DNA of 18,603 nucleotides, from NCBI GenBank assembly GCA_937916025.1, contig CALGGX010000124.1, positions 1-18,603 of the forward strand, read 5' to 3'. Within the stretch, counting starts at the first letter, position 1; each line of letters opens with the position of its first letter. The notes beneath the pieces are model-generated. The model was given only the letters and a program-made list of their open reading frames with translations, was not told the DNA's origin and did no database searches. The translations under genes were made by a program, and so were the position numbers. The DNA comes from an uncultured Selenomonadales bacterium. Lineage in GTDB: Bacteria; Bacillota_C; Negativicutes; Selenomonadales; Selenomonadaceae. Positions 1-7,562 of this stretch are shown here, one piece after another.

Positions 1-1
1 A

Positions 2-52
2 ACAGTTAATGATATAGTACAGGCAATTGCAATCACGGTATTGCAGGACTAA
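2..52 (+). CDS. pta: Phosphate acetyltransferase, C-terminal end only (partial)
   Basis: The first bases read in frame as TVNDIVQAIAITVLQD followed by TAA. This resembles the usual C-terminus of phosphate acetyltransferase, where a DVVN-x-A-x-x-T-A-I-Q pattern closes the protein. Pta makes acetyl phosphate from acetyl-CoA, and in many anaerobes its gene lies directly before ackA, as seen here. Only 16 codons are in the window; the rest lies outside it. Base composition is far lower in GC than the DNA after about position 125, so this piece probably belongs to a different genome or region from most of the window. Confidence 0.6.
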   Translation, partial: TVNDIVQAIAITVLQD

Positions 53-68
53 ATTTAAAGGAGATAAT

Positions 69-125
69 ATGGATATTCTAGTTATTAATGCAGGTAGTAG
101 TTCACTCAAGTTTCAATTGATCGAG
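69..125 (+). pseudogene. ackA: Acetate kinase, first 19 codons, cut off at a junction
   Basis: An ATG at 69 follows a strong ribosome site (AAAGGAGAT, 57-65). It encodes MDILVINAGSSSLKFQLIE, the signature N-terminus of acetate kinase, whose NAGSSSLK motif forms part of the nucleotide and phosphate site. After about base 125 the frame stays open to 728 but reads antisense to the neighbouring GHKL ATPase gene and no longer resembles acetate kinase. Acetate kinase is normally about 400 residues, so over 95% is missing. The start of the gene is real; the truncation comes from a join between two unrelated DNAs. Confidence 0.85.
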
Positions 126-1436
126 CACGGAAGTCATCAACTCGTCGCCCTCGTAATTCTGCCGCGCATTGTCGAGTGCTTTTCGAGCCCGATCCGCCTG
201 CCGCTTCGATTTTTCGAGCTCCCGTTCCGCCTTCGACAGTTGCTCTTCATCGATGAACAGATTGCGTTGTCGTTTCTCTTCAAACGCCTCTTGATCGACC
301 GCGTACTTTGCAATCAAATTGAAGTCCGAACCGTAATGATAAAGTTTCTGCAATTGATCGCGAAAGTATTCGACCAGTTTCAGCTGCAGTTTCAACCACG
401 TCTCGTTTTCATTGAAGAAGTCGCGTTGCGAGTCCGGAATCAAATCCTTCGCAATCGCATGCACTTCGCCGATGAAGTAATTCCCCGCGCGTTCCTCGCT
501 GAAAAATCTTTGCATGGTGTTATCGTCACCGATCTGAATGTTCTCTTTGCGAAGTCGAATGCCGCGCATCAAACATTTCTGCCCGAGCTTGCCTTTGAAT
601 CTCGAAATACCGATCCACATCCACGCGAGCAAACTGCCGTCGTCATCGTAAAAATCTTTGAAGCCGACGTCGACAATTTTATCGCCGCCGCTCCGAGCTG
701 TTTCGAGTGTCGTCGAGTATGTTTTTAAAATCCGTTCGCCGTTGATAAAGATGTTGTACTCGTCGATCGGTTGATTGAGTTCGCGCGCGTGTTCGTAAAT
801 TTTTGCCGAGTAGATGAATGTACTGTCGTAAGGCGCGGGTGACACGAACGCGAGATAATTTTTGATTGCCTGAATATCGCCGATGATTTTATCGGCAGTA
901 TCAAGCACGTCGATCAACTCGACTTTGAAACCGTCTCTGTCGTCGTCTCGCGCCGGACGTATCTCGAATGTGTTCATCTCTTTCAGCATGTCAATCGCCG
1001 AGTATCTCCCCTTGTCGTTGATCATTGCCCGCATTATCTCGCCGTCACTTTTCATGATCGACACGACTTTCTCGCCGCGACATTTCGACGTGAAGATCAA
1101 TTGTCTGCAATAACCCAGCCCGCTCAGCCGTCCGATCCCGCGAAAGCCTTTGTCTGTGTCTTTGTCTTTTTCCGAGTCTCCGATATTTCCGAGCACGCGC
1201 TTGAAATCCGCCGCCGGAATTCCCATCGCGTTGTCTTCGATTGTGATCTTGCGAGCGTCGCTGTCAATCTCCAACACGATCTCGCCTTCATTCGGTTGCA
1301 ACACGCCCTCGCGCACTGCTTTGTCGATCGAGTCGCACGCATTTTGAATGTATTCGCGATAAATTGTCTTCGGCTCGCTGTACATGCTCACAGTCAGTGT
1401 CTCCAATATGTTTGCGCCGAAATTGTATTCTGCCAT
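102..1436 (-). CDS. GHKL (Hsp90/HtpG-like) ATPase, third gene of a NurA-HerA-GHKL set
   Basis: This is a 444-residue protein with a GHKL ATP-binding fold near its N-terminus. The N box is visible as EYIQNACDSID (residues 28-38, with E28, N32 and D35). The second motif is DNAMGI (68-73) and the glycine-rich lid motif is GFRGIGRLSGLG (97-108). This arrangement is closest to HtpG/Hsp90 and MORC-like ATPases rather than to sensor kinases. A charged, probably coiled-coil stretch fills about residues 380-430. The ATG at 1436 follows an AGGAGG site that overlaps the TAG stop of herA, so translation is probably coupled. The last five or so codons and the stop are read from the complement of ackA codons, so the native C-terminus is probably missing. 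A role as a chaperone-like or clamp-like partner of HerA-NurA is inferred from position only. Confidence 0.8.
   Translation of the reverse strand: MAEYNFGANILETLTVSMYSEPKTIYREYIQNACDSIDKAVREGVLQPNEGEIVLEIDSDARKITIEDNAMGIPAADFKRVLGNIGDSEKDKDTDKGFRGIGRLSGLGYCRQLIFTSKCRGEKVVSIMKSDGEIMRAMINDKGRYSAIDMLKEMNTFEIRPARDDDRDGFKVELIDVLDTADKIIGDIQAIKNYLAFVSPAPYDSTFIYSAKIYEHARELNQPIDEYNIFINGERILKTYSTTLETARSGGDKIVDVGFKDFYDDDGSLLAWMWIGISRFKGKLGQKCLMRGIRLRKENIQIGDDNTMQRFFSEERAGNYFIGEVHAIAKDLIPDSQRDFFNENETWLKLQLKLVEYFRDQLQKLYHYGSDFNLIAKYAVDQEAFEEKRQRNLFIDEEQLSKAERELEKSKRQADRARKALDNARQNYEGDELMTSVLDQLKLE
105..125. other. Junction between AT-rich pta-ackA DNA and the GC-rich main segment
   Basis: Acetate kinase identity runs through about base 120-125. 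From there on the minus-strand GHKL ATPase gene is the convincing coding sequence. By hand count, bases 1-120 contain 38 G or C, while bases 121-180 contain 34 in 60. The changes in composition, coding strand and protein family coincide within about 20 bases. There is no inverted repeat, transposase or target duplication that would mark a mobile element end. A chimeric join is the simplest reading. Confidence 0.7.
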
Positions 1437-1446
1437 CGTCGTCCTC

Positions 1447-3093
1447 CTAATCGTTGAATTGCTTATAGATCGGCTTCGGAAATCGAATCTTCAACAGCGA
1501 GCGAAAGATCGGATTTTGGATCAAATATTCGCCCTGCTCGAGCCGCGTCAACATGTTTTTGTACGTCTGCGGCAAATTGCGATAATCAGCCGCCGCCGTC
1601 TCGATCGAGTTCGTCCGTCCGTAAGCGTGCGTCGCGCAATTGCCCGTCACCCGCGCATGAATGTTCGATCGGAACTGCTCCGCGCCGAAGAGTATCACGC
1701 CCATCGACCGCCCGCGCTCCGTCACGTCCAAAATCACTTGCAGAATCGGCGAAGATCGCGGCGTGTCTTTCGACGCGTATTTGTTGAGTTCGTCGATGAA
1801 GATCACGATCTTCGACGGCGGCTCGACGCCTTCATCATCGTATTCGCCGAGCTTGAGATTGTAGATCGTCTTGACGGCGTCGCCGAACACAAACGCCTGC
1901 TTATCCGACGAGAGTTTTGCAATGTCAATCACGAAAACGTCGTTGGGCGCAATCGATTTGAGCTCGCTCGCAAGTCGACACTCGGAATTGCCGTCACAGC
2001 GATTTGCAAACATCGAGTCGTTCTTGATCGTCTTGTTGATGATGCGCTTGAATTTGCGCCAGCTCAAAACCGAAATTTCATTGCCGCCCTTGCCGGACGA
2101 TTTTTGTGACATCTCGCCGAGCTTGCCGAGGAAGCCGTCCCACGACGAAATGCTGCCGAACTCCGGATCGGAATCGTCGATGATCTTGCTGATGATCGAC
2201 TCCATCGTTTGATTCGGATCGTCGATATCCGCAAACAGCATCTCGATACTCTCGCGGTCGTCCGCGTACGTGTACTTGAATTTCTTCAACAGCCGCGCGG
2301 AAATGTAATTCTCGACGTCGTCTCTCGACAGATACGTGCTCTGCGCGAACGGAATGAAATATCGGACGCGCTCGAAAGGCTTCGGCGTCAAGCCCATCTT
2401 CAGATATTGCTCGCGGACGGTTTCGGCGTCGTCGTTTTCGCGATGCACCGCCATCAAATCTCTGCCCTTGACGTTGAACAGCACGAACGCAACCGTCTCG
2501 TCGGTTTGATTGCCGATGTAATGATCTTGGATCGATTTGATCAGAAACATGGCGTAAGAAGTTTTCGCGGCGAGCCCGCTGATGCCGGAGATATTGAGAT
2601 GCGCGCCTTCCGGTCCGAGCAGGAATTTCGAGTTGAAATGAACCGGCAGATTGATCTCGGCGTCGGTGCCTGCGTACATTCTGATCATGCCGCATGCGAG
2701 CGGATTTTGAATTTTGTCGAGCCCGAGCGCAAAGAGAATTTCGTTCGGCTCCGCGCGGAAGACGGCGGCGTTGTTATGCACGGGCGTATCGAGATGCTTG
2801 CTGTTGAAAGACACACTCGCCTCGGCGAAATTCATTCCGAAACGAACGGTCGGAGCCTCGAGCTCGGGATTGCCGAAGTCGCTCGATATGAAATTCGTCA
2901 AGAAACTCGTCGCGTCCGTGATGTGCGAGATGTTTTCAATCACGCCGTACGAATACGAGTCGTCGATGTGTTTGACTTTGACGACATCGAAGGCGCGGAG
3001 TTTTTCGTCGTCATTCATCCAGAATTGGAACTTGTCGATGGTGGTCGGCGTGCGCTCGGTGGCAATCACGCGCCCGATCGGCTTTTGCTTCAT
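1447..3093 (-). CDS. herA: HerA-like DNA-pumping ATPase
   Basis: This is a 548-residue FtsK-HerA superfamily ATPase. Residues about 5-100 look like the N-terminal beta-barrel of HerA proteins. A Walker A-like loop, GISGLAAKTS, lies at about 170-179, and a Walker B strand, IVIFIDEL, at about 429-436. It is followed by an ERGRSMGVILFGAEQ segment of the kind HerA proteins carry after Walker B. The Walker A lacks the usual GKT/GKS tripeptide and has AKT instead, with the lysine kept. HerA hexamers translocate duplex DNA and work with the NurA nuclease in end resection. The start has a GAGGTGA site 4-5 bases upstream; nurA ends 13 bases before it, and the GHKL gene's ribosome site overlaps its stop. 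The family call is firm, but whether it serves repair or defence cannot be read from the sequence. Confidence 0.85.
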   Translation of the reverse strand: MKQKPIGRVIATERTPTTIDKFQFWMNDDEKLRAFDVVKVKHIDDSYSYGVIENISHITDATSFLTNFISSDFGNPELEAPTVRFGMNFAEASVSFNSKHLDTPVHNNAAVFRAEPNEILFALGLDKIQNPLACGMIRMYAGTDAEINLPVHFNSKFLLGPEGAHLNISGISGLAAKTSYAMFLIKSIQDHYIGNQTDETVAFVLFNVKGRDLMAVHRENDDAETVREQYLKMGLTPKPFERVRYFIPFAQSTYLSRDDVENYISARLLKKFKYTYADDRESIEMLFADIDDPNQTMESIISKIIDDSDPEFGSISSWDGFLGKLGEMSQKSSGKGGNEISVLSWRKFKRIINKTIKNDSMFANRCDGNSECRLASELKSIAPNDVFVIDIAKLSSDKQAFVFGDAVKTIYNLKLGEYDDEGVEPPSKIVIFIDELNKYASKDTPRSSPILQVILDVTERGRSMGVILFGAEQFRSNIHARVTGNCATHAYGRTNSIETAAADYRNLPQTYKNMLTRLEQGEYLIQNPIFRSLLKIRFPKPIYKQFND

Positions 3094-3106
3094 TGGATCA
3101 CCTCAT

Positions 3107-4258
3107 TCAAAACAATTGCAGAAAACCGGCTGTGCCGATGTATTTCGACTTGATGAATGTCTCGGTAAGATAAATCGGGTAGAGATGATTTGCCCAGCGC
3201 AGGTCGGAGCCGTAGCAAACCGGATTGCGCTCGTTGATCAACAGCGCGCTCAACACGTCGATCGCCTCGGAATTCATGCCGTACTTGAGCTCTTCCTCGG
3301 TGACGAGCATTTTTTCGACCTTAATCACGCCGTCGAACGGGGTGCGGAGTTTGTCGCGCAAGCGAATGTACCACACCGCAAACTTCGCGTCGCCGAACAA
3401 GTCTCTGTTCTCGAAACAAATTGCCGGAGTCCGATGATGGAGCGGCAACTCGGCAATGAAACCGTGATTGGCTTTCTTCCTCGCGTCGAGACACGCGTCG
3501 GGATTGAACGTCTTCGACACTCCGAGCACCCAACAATAATTGTTTTTGAAACGCCGCAATGCCTGCTTATCGGCTTTTTTGTCGAGCGGCAGATACTCGA
3601 GCGAGCCGTCCTTGACGAGATAATTGTTTTGATTGAGTTTGCCGTCGCGGACGAGCTCGGCGACTGTTTCCTGCTCGCGCTTATTCATGAAACTCATAAT
3701 TTGAGCGACGGCGCGATCCTCGAACTTCTTCTCGTCCCTCGACGTGTTGTATCGAAGAATCTCCTCGAAGCGAATGTCCAATCGCCGAAGTGCGTCGACG
3801 TCGTTCAATTTCTTCGTGCAAGCCGCCCAAAAACCGCTCAAGCGATTGGCGTCGGCAATGTCCGGCAACGCCAACAGAAATCGCCGATCGAACTTCTCGG
3901 GCGCGAGTTTTTTGTTCCGGCGTCGACAACAGGCAATCCCGACCTGCCCCGCAATCACGGGATAAAAAATCTTCCTGCCGCCGGACTTGCCGTAAGCAAT
4001 GTCGTCGACTTTGAAAACGCGCCGCGAGCCGTCGAGAAAATACGTCAGGTACTGAACGCCGAGCTCAATCAGCTTACGACTCTTCTCGGCGAGCGATCTG
4101 TAATTGCGAGACGGATTGGTTTCGCCGCGCGCATTGCAGGAGAGTTGTTTCTCCTCGCCGTACTCGATCGACGGACGCTCATTGACGAGATCGAGATTAT
4201 ATTTATGCGCTCGAAAACTCTCGCCGCCGGTTGCCTCCGCCAATTTCTCCATAATCAA
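3107..4258 (-). CDS. nurA: NurA-domain nuclease, first gene of the HerA set
   Basis: NurA is a manganese-dependent 5'-3' exonuclease and endonuclease that works with HerA at DNA ends. Counting from the ATG at 4252, the protein has 381 residues. It shows the NurA hallmark acid in YFLDGSRR (D74), a second acid in YLVKDGSLEY (D215), and the conserved lysine in VLGVSKTFNP (K247). A C-terminal NHLYPIYLTE segment fits the NurA end motif. An AGGAGG ribosome site lies at 4269-4274. It is 10 bases from a TTG at 4258 and 16 from the ATG at 4252, so the TTG start is preferred. The frame stays open further upstream, into the divergent xpaC gene, but that extension shows no domain. The next gene is herA, which matches the classic HerA-NurA pairing. 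Confidence 0.75.
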   Translation of the reverse strand: MIMEKLAEATGGESFRAHKYNLDLVNERPSIEYGEEKQLSCNARGETNPSRNYRSLAEKSRKLIELGVQYLTYFLDGSRRVFKVDDIAYGKSGGRKIFYPVIAGQVGIACCRRRNKKLAPEKFDRRFLLALPDIADANRLSGFWAACTKKLNDVDALRRLDIRFEEILRYNTSRDEKKFEDRAVAQIMSFMNKREQETVAELVRDGKLNQNNYLVKDGSLEYLPLDKKADKQALRRFKNNYCWVLGVSKTFNPDACLDARKKANHGFIAELPLHHRTPAICFENRDLFGDAKFAVWYIRLRDKLRTPFDGVIKVEKMLVTEEELKYGMNSEAIDVLSALLINERNPVCYGSDLRWANHLYPIYLTETFIKSKYIGTAGFLQLF

Positions 4259-4338
4259 TTTGATATCGCCTCCTCGCACATCGAGTTTGCGGATCGTATT
4301 CAACCGAGTCGTGAAATTTCCTCTAAAAAGATTTTTGA

Positions 4339-4368
4339 TTGCAGGGATTTGTTTGACTGTGATAGAAT
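4339..4368 (+). promoter_or_regulatory. Candidate extended -10 promoter for xpaC-telA
   Basis: TGATAGAAT (4360-4368) is an extended -10 box. A weak -35, TTGCAG (4339-4344), lies 18 bases before the hexamer. The predicted transcript would start near 4375, only about 14 bases ahead of the ATG at 4389, so the leader would be very short. The region also lies just upstream of nurA on the other strand, where no good promoter was found. Confidence 0.4.
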
Positions 4369-4388
4369 TACGGTGAGGGGTGAGTATC

Positions 4389-5294
4389 ATGGACGAAGAC
4401 AATTTGATGATGATCATAATGGTGTTGTCGATAGTGATCGGCGGCATTTCGATCGGTTACAATCGAATGAAAAAAAATCAACCGGCGCGGCTCGAGTTGA
4501 AAGACATCGAAGAAGAGCGCGCGGCACTGTTGCAAGAGAAATACGACAAGGCGATCGAAGATTTTCAATTCATCGAGCAACGAATCAAATCGTCTCGCGA
4601 CAAAGAACTCACCGAGCGGTTGAAGAAATTGCAAAATGTCGGCAAAAATATTCTTCGGCAGATGCAGAAGGAGCCGAATCGGATTTTGATTGCGTCGAAG
4701 TTCGTCGATTATTATCAAGATCGGACGGTGCGGATGATCAAAAAATTCGAGGAGCTCGACGAGACGCAATTGACGACGGATCGCGTGCGTGAGCTCAAAA
4801 CGAAGATCAAAGACACGCTCGGCGGCTTGGAAGCGGCGTACTCGGAACAACTCGAGCGCATCGTCAACGATCAGATGTTGGCAACCGAAGCCGAATTGCG
4901 CGTAATGGAAGAACATCTCCGAAGCGAGGGGTTGACGAAGTCGACGACGACGATGACGACCGACGATGACGAGAAGATTTTTGAAGAAATCCCGACGCAA
5001 ATCGGACGTAAATATCCGCCGCGAGCCGCTCGTCCGGACAGGCGGGAAGTTTCCGCCATTCCCGACGGCGAACGTCCTGCCGTCATTCGACAAAAGATGA
5101 TTCAATCGGCATTGGCGATTTTCCTCGGCACGGTCGGCGCGCATAAGTTCTATCAAGGCAAGACATTGCTGGGCGTGCTGTATTTCATCTTCAGCTGGAC
5201 GACGTTGCCGACGTGGATCGGTTTGCTCGAGGGCGTGAGATATTTGTTCATGCCGATTGACGATTTTTATAATCAATACGTCAAAGACAATTGA
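4389..5294 (+). CDS. XpaC-like membrane protein with C-terminal TM2 domain
   Basis: This protein of about 301 residues begins with a membrane helix (LMMIIMVLSIVIGGISIGY). A long, charged, helical middle follows, resembling XpaC (the 5-bromo-4-chloroindolyl phosphate hydrolysis family). A low-complexity Thr/Asp linker (coded about 4938-4975) then leads to a C-terminal TM2 domain. The TM2 mark is GAHKFYQGKTLLGVLY, with a second hydrophobic stretch after it. XpaC genes commonly sit just before telA in Firmicutes, as here. The biochemical role of the family is not settled. The ATG at 4389 is chosen because GAGGGG (4375-4380) lies 8-9 bases upstream; an in-frame GTG at 4380 falls inside that site. 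The TM2 assignment is firmer than the XpaC one, which rests on helical content and on TelA next door. Confidence 0.65.
   Translation: MDEDNLMMIIMVLSIVIGGISIGYNRMKKNQPARLELKDIEEERAALLQEKYDKAIEDFQFIEQRIKSSRDKELTERLKKLQNVGKNILRQMQKEPNRILIASKFVDYYQDRTVRMIKKFEELDETQLTTDRVRELKTKIKDTLGGLEAAYSEQLERIVNDQMLATEAELRVMEEHLRSEGLTKSTTTMTTDDDEKIFEEIPTQIGRKYPPRAARPDRREVSAIPDGERPAVIRQKMIQSALAIFLGTVGAHKFYQGKTLLGVLYFIFSWTTLPTWIGLLEGVRYLFMPIDDFYNQYVKDN
4938..4975 (+). repeat. Degenerate GAC/GAT triplet run coding a Thr/Asp linker
   Basis: An imperfect run of ACG, GAC and GAT triplets encodes KSTTTMTTDDDEK in the XpaC-TM2 protein. It separates the helical region from the TM2 domain and is probably a flexible linker. 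Triplet units would change linker length without shifting the frame. Confidence 0.6.
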
Positions 5295-5308
5295 TGGGAG
5301 CGATGAAT

Positions 5309-6466
5309 GTGGCAGAGATAAATTTAGATGATCTGATGGCGGCAAAAGGCGCGGAATCGACGCAATCGCAAGCGGTGGCGGAAGTGATTCCGGAGCAGGA
5401 AATTGCGAAGATCACGCAACAGGTTGAAGCACTTACGCCGGAGGAAAAGCGCAAGGTTGCGGAGATTAAAGACAACATCAATCTGATGGAGAGTTCGGCG
5501 GCGTTGACGTACGGAGTACCGGCGCAAAAAGAGATCGCGGCGTTTTCGGACAGTATTTTGTCGAAAGTGCGGACTAAGGACAGCGGGCATGTCGGCGAAT
5601 TGCTGAATGATCTGGTCGGCAAAGTGCGAGAATTCGACACGACCGAGAAGAAGAGTTTCTTGAGTCGGTTGCCGATAATCGGCTCGATGATGAACAAGGC
5701 TGAAGAGATCAAAGACGGCTACGAGAAGCTGTCGACGCAAGTCGAGCGGATCGAAATGGGTTTGGAGCAATCGAAAGTGCAGATGCTCGAAGACGTGGCA
5801 ATGTTCGACGGGCTTTACGAAAAGAATTTGGAGTATTTCAAGGAGTTGCAATTATACATCCGCGCGGGCGAAGAAAAAGTCGAAGAGATGCGGAATGTAA
5901 CGTTGCCGAAACTGAAACAGCAGGCATCGGCGTCGAATAATCCGATGGCGGTGCAGGTCGTGGCGGATTTCGAGGAGAGCGTCAATCGCTTCGAGAAAAA
6001 AGTGCACGACTTAAAAATCAGCCGAACCTTGGCGATACAAACCGCACCGCAAATTCGGCTGATACAAAACAACGATAAAGTGCTGATCGAGCGTGTGCAG
6101 ACGGCGATCTATCACACGATCCCGCTGTGGAAAAATCAGATGGTGATCGCGCTGGGGCTGACGCGGCAACGCGACGTGCTTGCGCTTCAACAAGCAGTCA
6201 ACGACACGACGAATGATCTGTTGAAACGAAATGCCGAACTGCTCAAGCAAAATACGATTGACACGGCGAAGGAGAACGAGCGCGGCATCGTCGACATCGA
6301 CACGGTCAAAAAAGTCAATGAAGACTTGATCTCTACAATCGAGGAAACGGTTCGGATACAGGAAGAAGGACGTCGGAAGAGGCAGGCGGCAGAAAAGGAA
6401 TTGATTGCGATCGAAGGGCGATTGAAAGAAGCGTTGCTCCGCAACAATCAAAATCGGACACAATAA
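5309..6466 (+). CDS. telA: TelA family protein (toxic anion resistance)
   Basis: This 385-residue, mostly helical protein belongs to the TelA/KlaA family. The family is named for tellurite resistance, but it is now linked more broadly to envelope stress, antimicrobial tolerance and the Ter-type stress network. The family core can be seen in the segment with SRTLAIQTAPQIRLIQNNDK, the following TIPLWKNQMVIALGL, and the late ETVRIQEEGRRKR region. There are no membrane segments, so it is probably cytoplasmic and may dock on the membrane-bound XpaC partner. GTG at 5309 is preferred because GGGAG (5296-5300) lies 8 bases upstream. ATG at 5303 is too close to that site, and ATG at 5294, which overlaps the xpaC stop, has none. 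A hairpin and T-run terminator follows at 6517. Confidence 0.85.
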   Translation: MAEINLDDLMAAKGAESTQSQAVAEVIPEQEIAKITQQVEALTPEEKRKVAEIKDNINLMESSAALTYGVPAQKEIAAFSDSILSKVRTKDSGHVGELLNDLVGKVREFDTTEKKSFLSRLPIIGSMMNKAEEIKDGYEKLSTQVERIEMGLEQSKVQMLEDVAMFDGLYEKNLEYFKELQLYIRAGEEKVEEMRNVTLPKLKQQASASNNPMAVQVVADFEESVNRFEKKVHDLKISRTLAIQTAPQIRLIQNNDKVLIERVQTAIYHTIPLWKNQMVIALGLTRQRDVLALQQAVNDTTNDLLKRNAELLKQNTIDTAKENERGIVDIDTVKKVNEDLISTIEETVRIQEEGRRKRQAAEKELIAIEGRLKEALLRNNQNRTQ

Positions 6467-6499
6467 AAAAAAAACGCCGTCGAATGAAACGGCTCGACG
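6467..6499 (-). terminator. Terminator for the minus-strand lpx operon
   Basis: Read on the minus strand, the inverted repeat CGTCGA/TCGACG (6494-6499 and 6478-6483, with a 10-base loop) is followed by GCG and a run of T (complement of A at 6467-6474). It lies about 40 bases after the stop of the LpxD-like gene. Confidence 0.65.
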
Positions 6500-6516
6500 A
6501 CTGTATATCAATATTC

Positions 6517-6539
6517 CGCGCGGAAGCGCGTTTTTTTTT
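6517..6539 (+). terminator. Rho-independent terminator for telA
   Basis: CGCGC, GGAA loop, GCGCG (6517-6530) is followed directly by nine T (6531-6539). With the minus-strand hairpin at 6478-6499 it forms a two-way stop between convergent genes. Confidence 0.8.
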
Positions 6540-6541
6540 GT

Positions 6542-7537
6542 TTACAACGCGTCTTTAAATTGTTTCTTGAGTTTGTTGAAGATGCGGCGTTGCAAGGCAA
6601 GTTCTTCGAGCGTCTGCGCCGGATTGTTGCTTACCGTCACGCCGTCCGGAACATTTTTTTTGACGACCGAACCCATTCCGATGAAGCAATCGTTGCCGAT
6701 CACCGTCCCCTGAATTGTCGATGCATTTACGCCGAGCCAACATCTGTCGCCGACAGTCGTGCTGCCGCTGAAAGTCACATTCGCAGTCAACATACAAGCC
6801 GAGCCGATACGACAATTATGCGCGACGTGCACATGATCGTCAGACTTTGTATAATCGCCGATTGTTGTCGGTTTAAAAGTGCCGCCGACAATCGTATTAA
6901 ACGCGCCGATTTCGACGTCATGCCCGATCCTGACGCCGCCGACATGCGGCAATCTGATCGGAATGCCTTCATCATCGCGCTCGAAACCGAAGCCCCAACC
7001 GCCAATCACCGATTGTTCGCGAATTACACACCGCTCACCGATCACGACGTTGTCATTGATGATCACGCCCGACATAATTCGGCAGTTCTTTCCGATGTGA
7101 ACATTATCGCCGATCACGACATTATTGTCGATCCGAACATTTTCGTCAATAATCGTGCCGTATCCGATGATGACGTTTTTTCCGCATTGAAATCCCGACT
7201 TCGGAATAAACGGCTCGCCGCGAGTTTTTTCCGAGTTATCGAGAATAAATTGAAATATCCGCGCAAAATCCAATCGCGGCTTCGGAGATTCAATCACCAT
7301 ATTCTCGCGTTTGATCTCATCGTAAGCATCCGAAGTTTCGCCCGGCAACAGAATGATCAGGCAGTTTTTCAATTGCTTCAATCGAGACAACAATTCTTCC
7401 GATGCCGGTTTTTTGACAAAAATCAGCGACTCGTCTTGCAATGCGTCGAGCGTGACGCAACGCCGAATGACGAACTCGCGCGCGGTTTCGTATTTCGGAG
7501 ACAAATCTTTCAATCGGCTGATTTGAAATTCAAACAT
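6542..7537 (-). CDS. LpxD-like hexapeptide-repeat N-acyltransferase
   Basis: This 331-residue protein has an LpxD-like N-terminal domain (about residues 1-95) followed by a long left-handed beta-helix of I-G-x-x-x-x repeats. LpxD-type landmarks are a GGWGFGFERDDEG segment, LPHVGGVRIG and HVHVAHNCRIG; the last holds the His equivalent to the LpxD catalytic His. The second LpxD His (in a G-H-I type turn) is replaced by IQGTVIG. The end, GSVVKKNVPDGVTVSNNPAQ, looks like NeuD/PglD-type sugar acyltransferases. It may therefore acylate a different amino sugar from that used by true LpxD. The ATG at 7537 has a GGGGGAG site 10 bases upstream. It is the last gene of the operon, after ACP and PIG-L. 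It could still be the genome's only LpxD, which this window cannot decide. Confidence 0.75.
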   Translation of the reverse strand: MFEFQISRLKDLSPKYETAREFVIRRCVTLDALQDESLIFVKKPASEELLSRLKQLKNCLIILLPGETSDAYDEIKRENMVIESPKPRLDFARIFQFILDNSEKTRGEPFIPKSGFQCGKNVIIGYGTIIDENVRIDNNVVIGDNVHIGKNCRIMSGVIINDNVVIGERCVIREQSVIGGWGFGFERDDEGIPIRLPHVGGVRIGHDVEIGAFNTIVGGTFKPTTIGDYTKSDDHVHVAHNCRIGSACMLTANVTFSGSTTVGDRCWLGVNASTIQGTVIGNDCFIGMGSVVKKNVPDGVTVSNNPAQTLEELALQRRIFNKLKKQFKDAL

Positions 7538-7562
7538 TTGATTCGGACTCCCCCTCACGCAT

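Noticed and set aside
126..728. Continuation of the ackA frame to 728
   Set aside because: After base 125 the residues are antisense to the GHKL gene and show no acetate kinase motifs. It is a chimeric frame, not a fusion protein.
4259..4447. N-terminal extension of nurA
   Set aside because: It overlaps the divergent xpaC start and promoter, has no NurA similarity, and the AGGAGG site at 4269-4274 points to a later start.
2714..4792. A 692-codon open frame on the plus strand
   Set aside because: It runs antisense to herA and nurA and then overlaps xpaC out of frame. It has no domain, and its Arg-rich makeup is typical of an antisense shadow.
4368..5345. A 325-codon minus-strand frame opposite xpaC
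   Set aside because: It lies wholly opposite a well-supported gene, has no ribosome site or domain, and is rich in His/Arg/Gln as antisense frames here are.
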